Shown: positions 26,024-34,755, counted from the first letter of the stretch. The stretch: DNA of 64,000 bases from NCEH01 sp043195195 (GCF_043195195.1 NZ_JBAFWT010000001.1:1-64000), one strand, 5' to 3'. The notes: generated by a model not told the origin, from the letters alone. Numbers and translations: made by a program.

Positions 26024-27013
26024 TCACACGCGGGCGGAAAGGAAGGCTTCGGCAAGAGCGACCGTGCCGTCCGTGTAGGGAATGCCCATGGCCTGCGCCG
26101 TCGGCGTCTCGGCATGGGAGGCGATCCAGGCGGTCAGCAGCATGCGGCGCAGCATGATGAACACCGGCAAGTGCGCGGCCTGCGCGTCCGCCAGGGGCAA
26201 GCGGGTGCGATAGCCGGCGATCCAGGCGTCCATCAGCGCGGGCACATAAGGCTCGTGCTCGATGAACGAGATGGCGGCGGCGAAATCATAGAGGAACCAG
26301 GAGAAGCCGCAGTCGTCGAAATCGATCAGCGCCAGCTTGTCGCCGTCCACCAGCAGATTGGCGAGCCGCAGGTCCGCATGGACGAGGCCGAAACTGTCCC
26401 CACCGGTGCCGATGGCGGCAAGCTCGCGCTCCAGCACCTGGGCGGTTTTCTCCAAGGTGGCGCGGCCCTGCGACGTGAGGCCGAGGCCGGCGCGCCAGTC
26501 GCCCCACAGCGGCGCATCACCCAGCATGGAGCGGAAGTCCCAGACCTTGCGGGTAAAGCCCTGCGGCCGCTGCCAGGCGCGGGCCTGGGCGTGCAGGCCG
26601 GCATGGATGGCGCCGAGCTTTGCGAACCAACCCACCAGATCGTCGCCCTCGTCCGGCTCCTTGCCCGACAGGAATTCGAACGCCACCACATGGCGCGTGG
26701 TGCCGGCATCGTCGATATCGGCGATCAGCGCGCCGTCCCGCAGCGGGATCGGCCGCGGGGTGAGGATGCCGCCCTCGGCGCGCAGGGCTTCGATCCAGGC
26801 CAGCTCGGATTCGATCTCGCGGCGGGTGTGATACTCGGGCCGGTGGACGCGGAACACCAGATCGCCGCCGGTGCCGGTGTTGCTCGCGCGGAAAGTGGCG
26901 TTCTCCGAAATGGTCAGCAGCTTCAGTTCGGTTTGCGGGGCGATGTCCCAGCGCGGCAGCGCGCCGCGCACGCCGTCTTCAAGCCGGGTCAGGAATCCGC
27001 CGTCATAAAGCAC
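26024..27013 (-). CDS. APH/choline-kinase-like phosphotransferase (putative amino-alcohol kinase)
   Basis: The 329-residue protein-kinase-like phosphotransferase has the catalytic Brenner motif LVHADLRLANLLV (H212, D214, N219) and the metal-binding LALIDFDDCGFSW (D231). The N-lobe contains LLTISENATFRASNTGTGGDLVFRVHRPEY. Such enzymes phosphorylate hydroxyls of choline, ethanolamine, hydroxylysine, homoserine or aminoglycosides. Its position before an AGXT2L-like enzyme argues for the first step of a kinase/phospho-lyase pathway and against antibiotic resistance. The GTG at 27013 was chosen because GGGAGA lies 8 bases upstream; a longer frame to 27106 adds sequence unlike the family. Confidence 0.8.
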   Translation of the reverse strand: MLYDGGFLTRLEDGVRGALPRWDIAPQTELKLLTISENATFRASNTGTGGDLVFRVHRPEYHTRREIESELAWIEALRAEGGILTPRPIPLRDGALIADIDDAGTTRHVVAFEFLSGKEPDEGDDLVGWFAKLGAIHAGLHAQARAWQRPQGFTRKVWDFRSMLGDAPLWGDWRAGLGLTSQGRATLEKTAQVLERELAAIGTGGDSFGLVHADLRLANLLVDGDKLALIDFDDCGFSWFLYDFAAAISFIEHEPYVPALMDAWIAGYRTRLPLADAQAAHLPVFIMLRRMLLTAWIASHAETPTAQAMGIPYTDGTVALAEAFLSARV

Positions 27014-27112
27014 TGGTATTTCTCCCTCTGGTCCGATGGCGTGTGCCTGGACCTTCCCCCTGTAGGATCCTTTCGTGCAAGCGGACGCACGCGGCGCGCC
27101 GCGCACCCGCCC

Positions 27113-27829
27113 TCATCGCGCCGTCTCCTGGGCCGCCAGCAACGCCGCGAATTCGGAAAACTCCATCACGTTGCAATAGATCATGTTGAGGATCGCAAGT
27201 TCCTGCGTGTGCAGGTCGAGGCTCGCGGCGGCGCACAGATCCTCCAACACCACCACGTCGAAACTCTCGTCCGCCAGGCTGCGCACGGTGGAGGCAACGC
27301 ACTGGTCGGTGAAAATGCCGACGCACACCACGGTGCGAATGCCGAGATTGTGCAGGATCAGCCGCAAGTTCGTGCCGGTGAGCGCGCTGTCGGTGGTCTT
27401 GGTGACGACGATCTCATCCCCCACCGGCGAAAGCTGCGGCACGATCTGGGAGGCGTGCTCATCCTTCGGCAGGAGAAGATTATTGAAGCCGGGCTTCTTC
27501 TGGCTGAGCGAGCGTTCCCGCCCGTCCTTGGTGCGGCACGCGATGCGGGCGAACAGCACCTCCATGCCCTTGGCGCGAAACAGCTTGAGCGCTTCGGCAA
27601 TGCCGGGGATCACCTGGGCGTGCATGCGGTCGTGGAACGGCGTCCAGGCATCAAAATGGGCAAGCTCCGCCCCGCTCAAACCCGCGCGCGCCGGCCGCTC
27701 CAGATAGGTGTTCTGCACGTCGATCACGAGCAGCGCCGTGGTGGCGGGATCGAGAACGGGATCGTCCGGCGCGGGGGCGGTGGCGTAATAGAGCGAGCGG
27801 TTGCGCTGCTTCCAGTGCGACTTGCTCAT
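27113..27829 (-). CDS. Isochorismatase-like cysteine hydrolase
   Basis: The 238-residue protein has the complete catalytic triad of the isochorismatase/nicotinamidase superfamily: D37 (LLVIDVQN), K144 (VVTKTTDSAL) and C177 (GIFTDQCVASTVRSL, preceded by the usual cis-peptide region). With the cysteine it should hydrolyse an amide or carbamoyl bond, as N-carbamoylsarcosine amidase and peroxyureidoacrylate amidohydrolase do; true isochorismatases lack it. It overlaps the alpha/beta hydrolase gene by 4 bases (ATGA) and lies in the catabolic operon, where it could release ammonia or a side group from the imported compound. Confidence 0.88.
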   Translation of the reverse strand: MSKSHWKQRNRSLYYATAPAPDDPVLDPATTALLVIDVQNTYLERPARAGLSGAELAHFDAWTPFHDRMHAQVIPGIAEALKLFRAKGMEVLFARIACRTKDGRERSLSQKKPGFNNLLLPKDEHASQIVPQLSPVGDEIVVTKTTDSALTGTNLRLILHNLGIRTVVCVGIFTDQCVASTVRSLADESFDVVVLEDLCAAASLDLHTQELAILNMIYCNVMEFSEFAALLAAQETAR

Positions 27830-28725
27830 GCGTTCACCCCTTGCGCCACGCGCTGGAGAAAGGACAGCAGCACCGCGCCGTGCGCCTGCGGCTCCTCATA
27901 GGCCGGCATATGGCTGGAATGGGGGAATTCGTGCAGTTCCGCCTGTGGTAATTGCCCTTTCATACGGGCGGCGCAGGCGGGGGTCTGCTCGTCATGGGCG
28001 CCCACCAGGATCAGCACCGGCACTTTGATCTGCGGCAGATCGGCGAGGCGCGACCAGTCCTTGAGATTGCCGATATAGAGGAACTCGTTCGGCCCCTGCA
28101 TGGCCTCATAGGGGGCCATGTTCCAATCGGCCAGCGAGCGCATCACGGGCGCCGGCCAGTCCATCAGCCGGCACACATGGCGATAATTCAGCACCGTGAT
28201 GGCGCCCTGATATTCGGGATGATTGAGCGTGCCGTCGGCCTCGTGCCGGGCCAGCATGGCGGAGGTCTCCGCGCCCAGCGCATCGCGCAGGCGATGCAAT
28301 TCGCCCATCAGATGGGGCAGGTCGGCGGCGGTATTCTCCAGCAGCAGGCTCTTCACCGCGTCGGGGTAAGTGAGTGCATATTCGATGGCGAGCCAGCCGC
28401 CCCAGGAATGGCCGGCGAGATGCACTTGGCCGAGCCCCAGCGCCTGCCGCACCGCCTCCACCTCCGCGACATAGCGCGTGATGCTCCACAGCGCGGGATC
28501 GGTCGGCCGGTCGGAGGCGCCGCAGCCCAATTGGTCGAACGCCACCACGCGGAAACCATGATCGGCAAGGAAGCTGTGGGCCTCGCGCATATAATCGCAC
28601 GGCAGGCCCGGCCCGCCGTTCAGCAACAGCACCACCTCGGGCCCGGTGCCGAATTCATAGGCGACGATGCGATGGCCCTGGATCTCCAGTTCCACCCGCC
28701 GGTCGGGCGTTTTTTCCTGCCACAT
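27826..28725 (-). CDS. Alpha/beta hydrolase, proline iminopeptidase family (S33)
   Basis: The 299-residue protein has the S33 signature NGGPGLPCDY for the oxyanion hole (from residue 36). The nucleophile elbow is AGHSWGGWLA (S107), with later acid and base in ILVGAHDEQTP and FPHSSHMPAYEEP. A helical cap lies between. Family members remove N-terminal proline or hydrolyse related amides and esters in the cytoplasm. Here it probably hydrolyses the transported compound or an intermediate. It is followed by the isochorismatase-like gene with a 4-base overlap and preceded by the DeoR gene. Confidence 0.87.
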   Translation of the reverse strand: MWQEKTPDRRVELEIQGHRIVAYEFGTGPEVVLLLNGGPGLPCDYMREAHSFLADHGFRVVAFDQLGCGASDRPTDPALWSITRYVAEVEAVRQALGLGQVHLAGHSWGGWLAIEYALTYPDAVKSLLLENTAADLPHLMGELHRLRDALGAETSAMLARHEADGTLNHPEYQGAITVLNYRHVCRLMDWPAPVMRSLADWNMAPYEAMQGPNEFLYIGNLKDWSRLADLPQIKVPVLILVGAHDEQTPACAARMKGQLPQAELHEFPHSSHMPAYEEPQAHGAVLLSFLQRVAQGVNA

Positions 28726-28736
28726 GGCTTTCTTCC

Positions 28737-29549
28737 TCAGGCGCCGCGCTTGCGCGCCACAATGACGTCGACCCGCGCGCGCTGCAGGGCGCGGGCGATG
28801 GTGCCGCCCGGCACTTCGTCGGTGACAAGCCGGCCCACATCGGCCCAGCGCCCCCAGATGGCGAGCGCTTGCTGATCGAATTTGGAATGATCGGCCACCG
28901 CGATGGTCTGCACCGCCCGGTGCATCATCGCCTTATAGACCGAGGCGGCGGCCGCCTCGGCGTCCGAGAAGCCCTCGGCGGTGATGCCGGTGGCGCCGAG
29001 GATCGCCCAATTGGCGTTGTAGGATTGCAGGAACTCGATGGTTTCCGCCCCCGCGATCATGCCCTCGCGCCCGTCATAGCGGCCGGGACACATGAGCACG
29101 GAGATGGTGGGGTTCGGCGCCAGCACCGTCGCCACCGAGAACGAATGGGTGATGACCGTGATGTCCCGGCACTCCGCCGCCATGCGGCGGGCGACGTGTG
29201 TGGTGGTCGCGCCGGCGCCGATGGCCACGACCTCGTTGGGGCGCAGGAATTTCACCGTGGCGGCGGCGATCGCCTCGCGCTCCTCCACCAGCATGCGATG
29301 GCGCTCGGCGACCGACGGCTCGATGCCGAGCGGGCGCACCGCCCCGCCATAGGTGCGGTTGATGAGCCCGCGCTCGCCCAGCTCGAACAAATCGCGCCGG
29401 ATGGTCTCGGTGGAGACGTCGAGTTCCCCCGCCAGCTCCGAAACCCGCAAGGTGGAATTGGTCCGCATCTCCGCGAGGATGCGCGCATGGCGATCCTTCT
29501 TGGAGAGCTTGACCCGCTCGCCCGCACCCGGGGTCGGTTCCTCGCTCAT
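28737..29549 (-). CDS. DeoR/GlpR family transcriptional regulator
   Basis: The 270-residue protein has an N-terminal DeoR helix-turn-helix (KKDRHARILAEMRTNSTLRVSELAGELDVSTETIRRDLFELGERGLINRTYGGA). A C-terminal sensor domain follows with IGAGATTTHVARRM and IAVADHSKF, which bind phosphorylated sugar-like effectors in the family. A phosphorylated pathway intermediate made by the kinase in the same operon would be a fitting inducer. Its ATG overlaps the permease stop (ATGA, 29546-29549). A longer open frame to 30062 runs through the permease gene in another frame and is not real. Repeats at 33770-33830 are its candidate operators. Confidence 0.9.
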   Translation of the reverse strand: MSEEPTPGAGERVKLSKKDRHARILAEMRTNSTLRVSELAGELDVSTETIRRDLFELGERGLINRTYGGAVRPLGIEPSVAERHRMLVEEREAIAAATVKFLRPNEVVAIGAGATTTHVARRMAAECRDITVITHSFSVATVLAPNPTISVLMCPGRYDGREGMIAGAETIEFLQSYNANWAILGATGITAEGFSDAEAAAASVYKAMMHRAVQTIAVADHSKFDQQALAIWGRWADVGRLVTDEVPGGTIARALQRARVDVIVARKRGA

Positions 29550-30346
29550 GCCACAGCCCGCCGCCGCAGCAGCCACAGCACCAGCCCACCGAGCAGCAGC
29601 GCGCTGGCGGCGCCGAGCGTGCTCATGGTTCCAAGCGCCGGCACCATGGGCGTATAGCCCGCCACCATCTTGGAATAGAGCCATTTCGGCACCGTGGAAT
29701 CCGCGCCCGCCGTATAGAGCGAGAGCGGGAAATTGCCCCAGGAGAGCAAGAACGCGAACAGAGCGCCGGACCAGATGCCGGGCCACAGGATGGGCAGCGT
29801 GACTTCGCGCATCACCTGCCAGCGGCTGGCGCCGAGATCGAACGCGGCTTCCTCCAGCGAGGGATCGAAGCTGTAGACCTGGATCGCGATCACCAAGGTC
29901 ACCACCGGCACGATCCACACCAGATGGGCGAACACCGCCGTCATCCAGGAGGTGGGCACGCCGATGGCGCTGAACCACAGCAGCAGCGCCAGCCCGAGCA
30001 CCGGCTGGGGGAAGAAGATCGGCAGGATGACGATCTTCTGGAACAGCCGCCGGCCCTTCCAATCATAGCGGGCAAACGCCAGCGCACCGAAGAAGGCGAC
30101 CACCACCGAAATCACCGTGACCAGCGCCGCCACCAGCAGCGAGGTTTGGACGATCATGCCGATCTCGATGGAATCCACCGTCTTTTCCCACCATTCGGAG
30201 GTGAAGGCGCGGATCGGGAAGGCGAAGTAACGGCCCTTGGAAAAGCTTGCCAGCGCCCCGCAGGCGATGGGCAAATACAGCAGGACCACGACGAAGGCGG
30301 TCCAAAGCCAGATGAAGAGGCGCGTGCGGGCCTTTTCCTGTTCCAT
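29546..30346 (-). CDS. ABC transporter permease, PotC-like (polyamine/opine family)
   Basis: The 266-residue inner-membrane protein has six predicted segments. The EAA loop (SFDPSLEEAAFDLGASRWQVMREVTLPILWPGIW) contacts the ATPase. It forms the translocation channel with the PotB-like permease encoded just upstream; together with the ATPase and the Tat-exported binding protein it makes a complete importer. The family handles spermidine, putrescine, opines, 2-aminoethylphosphonate and related amines. Spacing to the upstream permease is 3 bases. Confidence 0.92.
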   Translation of the reverse strand: MEQEKARTRLFIWLWTAFVVVLLYLPIACGALASFSKGRYFAFPIRAFTSEWWEKTVDSIEIGMIVQTSLLVAALVTVISVVVAFFGALAFARYDWKGRRLFQKIVILPIFFPQPVLGLALLLWFSAIGVPTSWMTAVFAHLVWIVPVVTLVIAIQVYSFDPSLEEAAFDLGASRWQVMREVTLPILWPGIWSGALFAFLLSWGNFPLSLYTAGADSTVPKWLYSKMVAGYTPMVPALGTMSTLGAASALLLGGLVLWLLRRRAVA

Positions 30347-30349
30347 GGC

Positions 30350-31276
30350 TCAGCGCCTCCCCAGCAGACGATCGAGATCGAGGCGCGAGAACACCGCAAG
30401 CGTGAGCGCGCCGATGAAGACTGTGACCACCACCGCCAGCGCCGAGCCGAGCGGCCAGTTCTGCGAATAGGTGAAGGCGATTTCGATATCGTGGGAGATG
30501 ACGATGACCGATTGGCCGCCGAGGATCTTCGCCTCCGCCACCGCGCCGATGCCGAGCACGAAGGTCAGCAGCATGCCGATGAGGATGCCGGGCATGGCGA
30601 GCGGCACTTCCACCTCGCGCCAGATCTGCCAGCGGTTGGCGCCGAGATCGCGCGCCGCATCGATCAAATCGCGCGGCACCATGGCAAGGCCGAGGGTCAT
30701 GGGAAACAGCATGAAGGGCAGATACACATAGAGCATGCCGGCCAGGATCATCGGCGGCTGGAACAAGATCTGCGGCCCGCCCTCGAAGCCGAGCATCTTC
30801 AAAGTGCCGTCCAGCACGCCGTTCTTGATGAAGAACAGCACCCAGCCGTAGAGCCGCACATTCTCCGACACGAACAGGGGAAACACGAACAGGATGGAGA
30901 CCAGCGACGACCATTTCCCGAACACGCGGTTGAGGCCATAGGCGATGGGATAGGCGATCACCGCCAGCAAGGCGCAGGTGGCGAACGCGAACCCCAGCGA
31001 CCACAGGAAGGACAGCCACACCGTGTTGCTGCCATTGAAGATCTCCGCATAATTCACCAGCGTGAAGGAGCGGAAGACTTCGAAGGTGCGGGGCCTTGCG
31101 AAGGAATAGGCGAAGATGGCAATGAGCGGCGCCACGAAGCCGATCGCCAGTAGCGCGATCACCGGCAGCGAACAGCGCGCGCCGAGCGAAAGCAGCGTGT
31201 CGCGCTTGGTGGGCGCGGCCGGCGCGGCCTCAAGCGAGACGGGGGCCGCGGGGTGGGAGAGCGAGGTATCCGCCAT
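30350..31276 (-). CDS. ABC transporter permease, PotB-like
   Basis: The 308-residue protein has an N-terminal cytoplasmic tail, six predicted membrane segments (CSLPVIALLAIGFVAPLIAIFAYSF and others) and the EAA loop LIDAARDLGANRWQIWREVEVPLAMPGIL. It is the partner of the PotC-like permease, and the start lies 3 bases past the ATPase stop. The family pattern is that of spermidine/putrescine-type importers. Confidence 0.92.
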   Translation of the reverse strand: MADTSLSHPAAPVSLEAAPAAPTKRDTLLSLGARCSLPVIALLAIGFVAPLIAIFAYSFARPRTFEVFRSFTLVNYAEIFNGSNTVWLSFLWSLGFAFATCALLAVIAYPIAYGLNRVFGKWSSLVSILFVFPLFVSENVRLYGWVLFFIKNGVLDGTLKMLGFEGGPQILFQPPMILAGMLYVYLPFMLFPMTLGLAMVPRDLIDAARDLGANRWQIWREVEVPLAMPGILIGMLLTFVLGIGAVAEAKILGGQSVIVISHDIEIAFTYSQNWPLGSALAVVVTVFIGALTLAVFSRLDLDRLLGRR

Positions 31277-31279
31277 GGC

Positions 31280-32368
31280 TCAGGCCCGCACCGTGATGGC
31301 ATCGGCGGCATCCCAGCCCACCGTGACGCTGCGGTCGGCGGCAATCGGCAGGGCCTTGGAGCGCGACAGCTCCACCAGCATCACCTTCTCGCCCACGCGC
31401 ACCTGATACTGGATCCGCGAGCCGAGCGAATATTCGTTATAAACAGTGCCCTTCAGGCTGTTCTGGGCCGTGTCTCCCGCGCCGAGGAAGCGCAGATATT
31501 CCGGCCGGATCACCACGAACGCGTGGTCCGCTTCGGCATCCTCTTCCGGCGGGCGCACATGGAAGGCGCCGGGCACGTCGACCCCGCGCCAGGGGGCGCC
31601 GTCTTGCTCCTTCTTCACCTCGATGACGTTCACCTCGCCGACGAATTCGGACACGAAGCGGTCCACGGGATGATTATAGATCTGTTCCGGCGTGCCCACC
31701 TGCACCAGGCGGCCGGCGCGCATGACGCCGATGCGGTCCGACATCACCATCGCCTCTTCCAGCGAATGGGTGATGTAGATGAAGGTCTTGCCGGTCTCCT
31801 TGTGGAGATCCTTCAATTCCTTCTCCAGCACCTTCTTCAACTTGTAGTCGATGGCGGACAGCGGCTCGTCGAAGAACAGCACTTCCGGGTCATAGGCGAG
31901 CGCGCGGGCCAGCGCCACACGCTGGCGCTCGCCGCCCGAGCATTTCATGACATTCTTGGAATGATAGCTTTCCGGCAGACGCACCACGCGCATCAGTTCG
32001 AGCGCGCGGGCCTTGCGCGTCTTGGCATCGACGCCGCGCACCTTGAGCGGAAACTCGATGTTGTCGCCCACGCTCTTGTGGGGAAACAGCGCCAGCGACT
32101 GGAACACCAGGCAGGTCGGCCGCTTGTTGGGCGGCACCTCGTTGATGCGCTCGCCGTGCAGGGTGATGTTGCCTTCGCTCGGCTGGTCCATGCCCGCGAG
32201 CATGCGCAGCAGCGTGGTCTTGCCCGAGCCGGACGGGCCGACGATGGTGAGGAATTCCCCTTCGATCACGTCGAGATCGATCCTCTCGACGGCGACGAAA
32301 TCATTGAAGGTCTTGCGCACCCCGACGAGTTGCAGGATGGGCAGTTTCGGCGCGGCTTCTTGGGTCAT
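31280..32368 (-). CDS. ABC transporter ATPase, PotA/FbpC-like
   Basis: The 362-residue protein has Walker A VGPSGSGKTTLLRMLAG, Q-loop, signature CSGGERQRVALARALA, Walker B EVLFFDEPLSAID and the H-switch (YITHSLEEAMVMSD). A C-terminal TOBE-type regulatory domain lies at about 270-362. It powers the importer encoded by the next two genes. The ATG at 32368 was preferred over an upstream TTG at 32395. A hairpin at 32434-32470 separates it from the binding-protein gene. Confidence 0.93.
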   Translation of the reverse strand: MTQEAAPKLPILQLVGVRKTFNDFVAVERIDLDVIEGEFLTIVGPSGSGKTTLLRMLAGMDQPSEGNITLHGERINEVPPNKRPTCLVFQSLALFPHKSVGDNIEFPLKVRGVDAKTRKARALELMRVVRLPESYHSKNVMKCSGGERQRVALARALAYDPEVLFFDEPLSAIDYKLKKVLEKELKDLHKETGKTFIYITHSLEEAMVMSDRIGVMRAGRLVQVGTPEQIYNHPVDRFVSEFVGEVNVIEVKKEQDGAPWRGVDVPGAFHVRPPEEDAEADHAFVVIRPEYLRFLGAGDTAQNSLKGTVYNEYSLGSRIQYQVRVGEKVMLVELSRSKALPIAADRSVTVGWDAADAITVRA

Positions 32369-32433
32369 CGCGGGTCTCGGCAGGCGGAAAGACAAGGCGG
32401 GTGAAAGTCGGGGTGGCGCGCTCTCCGGCCGCG

Positions 32434-32470
32434 CCCGCTCCCTCCCCCCGCGTACGGGAGAGGGAGCGGG
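32434..32470 (-). terminator. Hairpin between binding-protein gene and ATPase gene
   Basis: CCCGCTCCCTC and GAGGGAGCGGG form a perfect 11-bp stem in the 125-base gap inside the operon. Such structures after a solute-binding-protein gene often stop most transcripts or protect the upstream mRNA, so that binding protein is made in excess over membrane components. No T-run follows. Confidence 0.5.
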
Positions 32471-32493
32471 AACACGCAGGGAGCCCTAAGCCC

Positions 32494-33642
32494 CTACCCC
32501 CGCACGCGCTTGGCGGCGTTCATGAGATCGAGCGCCTTGTCGTAATCGGGCACGATGTCGTACTCGACCGAGCGGTCCATTTCCTCGTCCAGGCTGTCCC
32601 ACTGGATCGCTTCCAGCTCCTTCTTGGTGAACAGCTTGTAGCAATCGGGATTGCCCATCTGGGCCACCGGATTGAACGTGCCTTCGGCGAACGCCACCGC
32701 GTGGGCCACATCCGGCGCCTGGACATATTTGAGGAATTCCACCGCCAGCGGGGTGGGGTTGGGATTGTTGACCGTGGACGTCACCTCGATCCAGGACACG
32801 CCGCCCTTGCCGCCGGGCAGCGGGCCCTTGAGCGGGGTGATGCCGCGCAGTTCGGGATAGCCGTCGGCGCGCGCCGCCGAGACCGAATAGGTGCCGCCGG
32901 TGAGATGCAAATCGATCTCGCCCGACACCAGCGCCTGGTTCATGGTGGCGATGTCGCCGATCAGCTTGGCGCCCTTGAACACCTTCTTCGCCGTCTCCTC
33001 GAACTTGGCGAGTTCCTCCGGCGTGTGGACCTTGAACGGGTCGATGCCGGCCACCAGGAAGATGTTGAACACGTTCCAGTCGTCGGATTCCAAGATGCCG
33101 TATTTGCCGGACAGCTTGGGATCGTTGAACAGGTCCCAGCCCGTGGTCTCGGCGGTCTTGCGGTCGATCTTCTTGGTGTTGACCACGAAGGAATAGGGCC
33201 CGAAGCGCTGGATCGAGCCAAGCAATTCCTTGCCGTCGTCGCTCATGGCCCATTTGTAGGGCCATTTGAACATGGGCAGCATCTTCGCGAAGAACGGCTC
33301 GAACTCATCCTTGGGGAGCGGCTTGATCAGCTTCTCCGGCCACATCACCTTGCGGGCCCAGGGATTGTTGACGTTGATCAGGTCCCACACATTGATTTCG
33401 CCGGCGCGCAGGCGGTTGATCATGGTGGGATCGTTGGTGAGGCTTTCCGCCTTCACCGTGGCGCCGGTCTTCTTGCGGAACGGGTCCAGCACCTGGGCGG
33501 AATTATAGCCCTCCCAGCACAGGATGTTCAGTTCCTTCTCGCGCGCCGCGAAGGCGGAACCGGTCATGGCGAACGGGCCGCCCGCCATCGCAAGGCCGCC
33601 GGCCGCCATGCCCTTCAGCACGGACCGTCTGGAAATGGTCAT
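32494..33642 (-). CDS. Polyamine/opine-type ABC solute-binding protein, Tat-exported
   Basis: The 382-residue periplasmic protein starts with a twin-arginine signal (TISRRSVLKGMAAGGLAMAGG) and belongs to the PotD/AfuA-like class II binding proteins (KELNILCWEGYNSAQVLDPFRKKTGATV). It should bind the substrate of the importer and deliver it to the two permeases. Tat export suggests folding, and possibly ligand binding, before export. AGAGGA lies 6 bases upstream of the ATG at 33642. It is the first gene of a nine-gene leftward operon. Confidence 0.92.
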   Translation of the reverse strand: MTISRRSVLKGMAAGGLAMAGGPFAMTGSAFAAREKELNILCWEGYNSAQVLDPFRKKTGATVKAESLTNDPTMINRLRAGEINVWDLINVNNPWARKVMWPEKLIKPLPKDEFEPFFAKMLPMFKWPYKWAMSDDGKELLGSIQRFGPYSFVVNTKKIDRKTAETTGWDLFNDPKLSGKYGILESDDWNVFNIFLVAGIDPFKVHTPEELAKFEETAKKVFKGAKLIGDIATMNQALVSGEIDLHLTGGTYSVSAARADGYPELRGITPLKGPLPGGKGGVSWIEVTSTVNNPNPTPLAVEFLKYVQAPDVAHAVAFAEGTFNPVAQMGNPDCYKLFTKKELEAIQWDSLDEEMDRSVEYDIVPDYDKALDLMNAAKRVRG

Positions 33643-33941
33643 GGGAAATCCTCTGGAATGGTCTGGTGGTTTTGATTTCGCGCCCAATCTCAGGTCCGCC
33701 GGTCCCGTCGGCATAGCGGTGCCGGTGCCGTCCGAGGGGCTCGGAAGGCCGGTCGCTGCGCCGGAGGAATGTTGGACTTCTTGTTGGACTATGTTGGATG
33801 TTAAGCCCTGTTTCGTGGGCTTTACAACATTTTTTTTGCAGCGCATTCTTCGCTTCGCACCGCGGGACCAAGCGCCCGCCGCCGCCGCGCCGCCCTCGCG
33901 GCCGGAGCCGTAAAACCTATCCAGATCAGCAGGAGAAGCGC
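33643..33941. promoter_or_regulatory. Divergent control region with repeated TGTTGGAY motifs
   Basis: The 299 bases between the binding-protein gene (leftward) and the SDR gene (rightward) contain TGTTGGAC at 33770, TGTTGGAC at 33782 and TGTTGGAT at 33792. They are spaced 12 and 10 bases, about one helix turn. An inverted copy, ATGTTGTAAA, is read on the minus strand at 33830-33821. Such phased repeats suit cooperative binding by the DeoR regulator of the operon. Promoters for both directions should lie here. Confidence 0.55.
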
Positions 33942-34724
33942 ATGTTCAAAGCGCTCGCAGGACGTACCGTCATCGTCACCGGCGGCAGCAAGGGCATCGG
34001 GCGCGGCATCGCGAAGCGCTTCGGCGCGGCCGGGCTCAATGTGTTGGTGGTGTCGCGAAAGTTGGAAGAAGCCACATCGGTTGCCACAGAAATCGGCGCC
34101 CATGCCTCGGGGTTTGCGGCCGACGTCACCAAGGCGGACGACTGCCGCGCCTTCGCCGCCGCGGCGCTGGAGCGCTATGGCAGCATCGACGTCTTGTGCG
34201 CCAATGCCGGCATCTTTCCCGCCGCCAAGCTCGACGTGATGACGGGCGATGATTTCGACCTGGTCATGGACACCAATGTGAAGGGCACGTTCCTGTCGGT
34301 GTCGGCCGTGCTGCCGCATATGAAGGCGCGGAAATGGGGGCGCATCGTGCTCACCTCCTCCATCACCGGGCCGATCACCGGCTATCCCGGCTGGGCGCAT
34401 TATGGCGCCTCGAAGGCCGCGCAAATGGGCTTCATGCGCACCGCTTCCATCGAGCTGGCGCCCTGGGGCATCACGATGAATGCGGTGATGCCCGGCAATA
34501 TCCGCACCGAGGGCCTGGACGGCCTTGGCCCGGACTATATTGCCAAGATGGAAGCCTCCATCCCCTTCAAGCGGCTCGGCAGCGTGGACGATATCGCCAA
34601 CGCCGCCTTGTTCTTCGCCAGCGAGGAAGCCGGCTACATCACCGGCCAGGGCATGGTGGTGGATGGCGGGCAGATCCTGCCCGAATCGCTCGGCGCCCTG
34701 GAGGAGATGGGCGGGCCGGTGTAA
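33942..34724 (+). CDS. Short-chain dehydrogenase/reductase (FabG-like SDR)
   Basis: The 260-residue classical SDR has the cofactor loop VTGGSKGIGRGIA (12-24), NAG (CANAGIF), catalytic Ser in LTSSITG, and YxxxK in HYGASKAAQMGF. RKLEE after strand 2 suggests NADP(H) preference through the Arg. AGGAGA lies 6 bases upstream of the ATG. It is divergent from the amine-import/catabolic operon and shares its control region, so it probably oxidises or reduces an alcohol or aldehyde intermediate of that pathway. FabG of fatty-acid synthesis is less likely in this context. Confidence 0.9.
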   Translation: MFKALAGRTVIVTGGSKGIGRGIAKRFGAAGLNVLVVSRKLEEATSVATEIGAHASGFAADVTKADDCRAFAAAALERYGSIDVLCANAGIFPAAKLDVMTGDDFDLVMDTNVKGTFLSVSAVLPHMKARKWGRIVLTSSITGPITGYPGWAHYGASKAAQMGFMRTASIELAPWGITMNAVMPGNIRTEGLDGLGPDYIAKMEASIPFKRLGSVDDIANAALFFASEEAGYITGQGMVVDGGQILPESLGALEEMGGPV

Positions 34725-34734
34725 AACGCAAAAC

Positions 34735-34755
34735 GGCCCCGGTGCGTCCGGGGCC
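34735..34755 (+). terminator. Terminator hairpin after the SDR gene
   Basis: GGCCCCGG / CCGGGGCC form a perfect 8-bp stem with a TGCGT loop, 10 bases past the SDR stop and preceded by an A-rich stretch. It lies between convergent genes and may serve both, though no T-run follows. Confidence 0.55.

Noticed and set aside
26024..27013. Aminoglycoside resistance phosphotransferase
   Set aside because: The fold is shared, but the operon context (importer, phospho-lyase-like enzyme, hydrolases) points to metabolism.
28737..30062. 441-residue version of the DeoR regulator
   Set aside because: The extra N-terminal part is the permease gene read in another frame. The ATG at 29549 gives a normal-length regulator.
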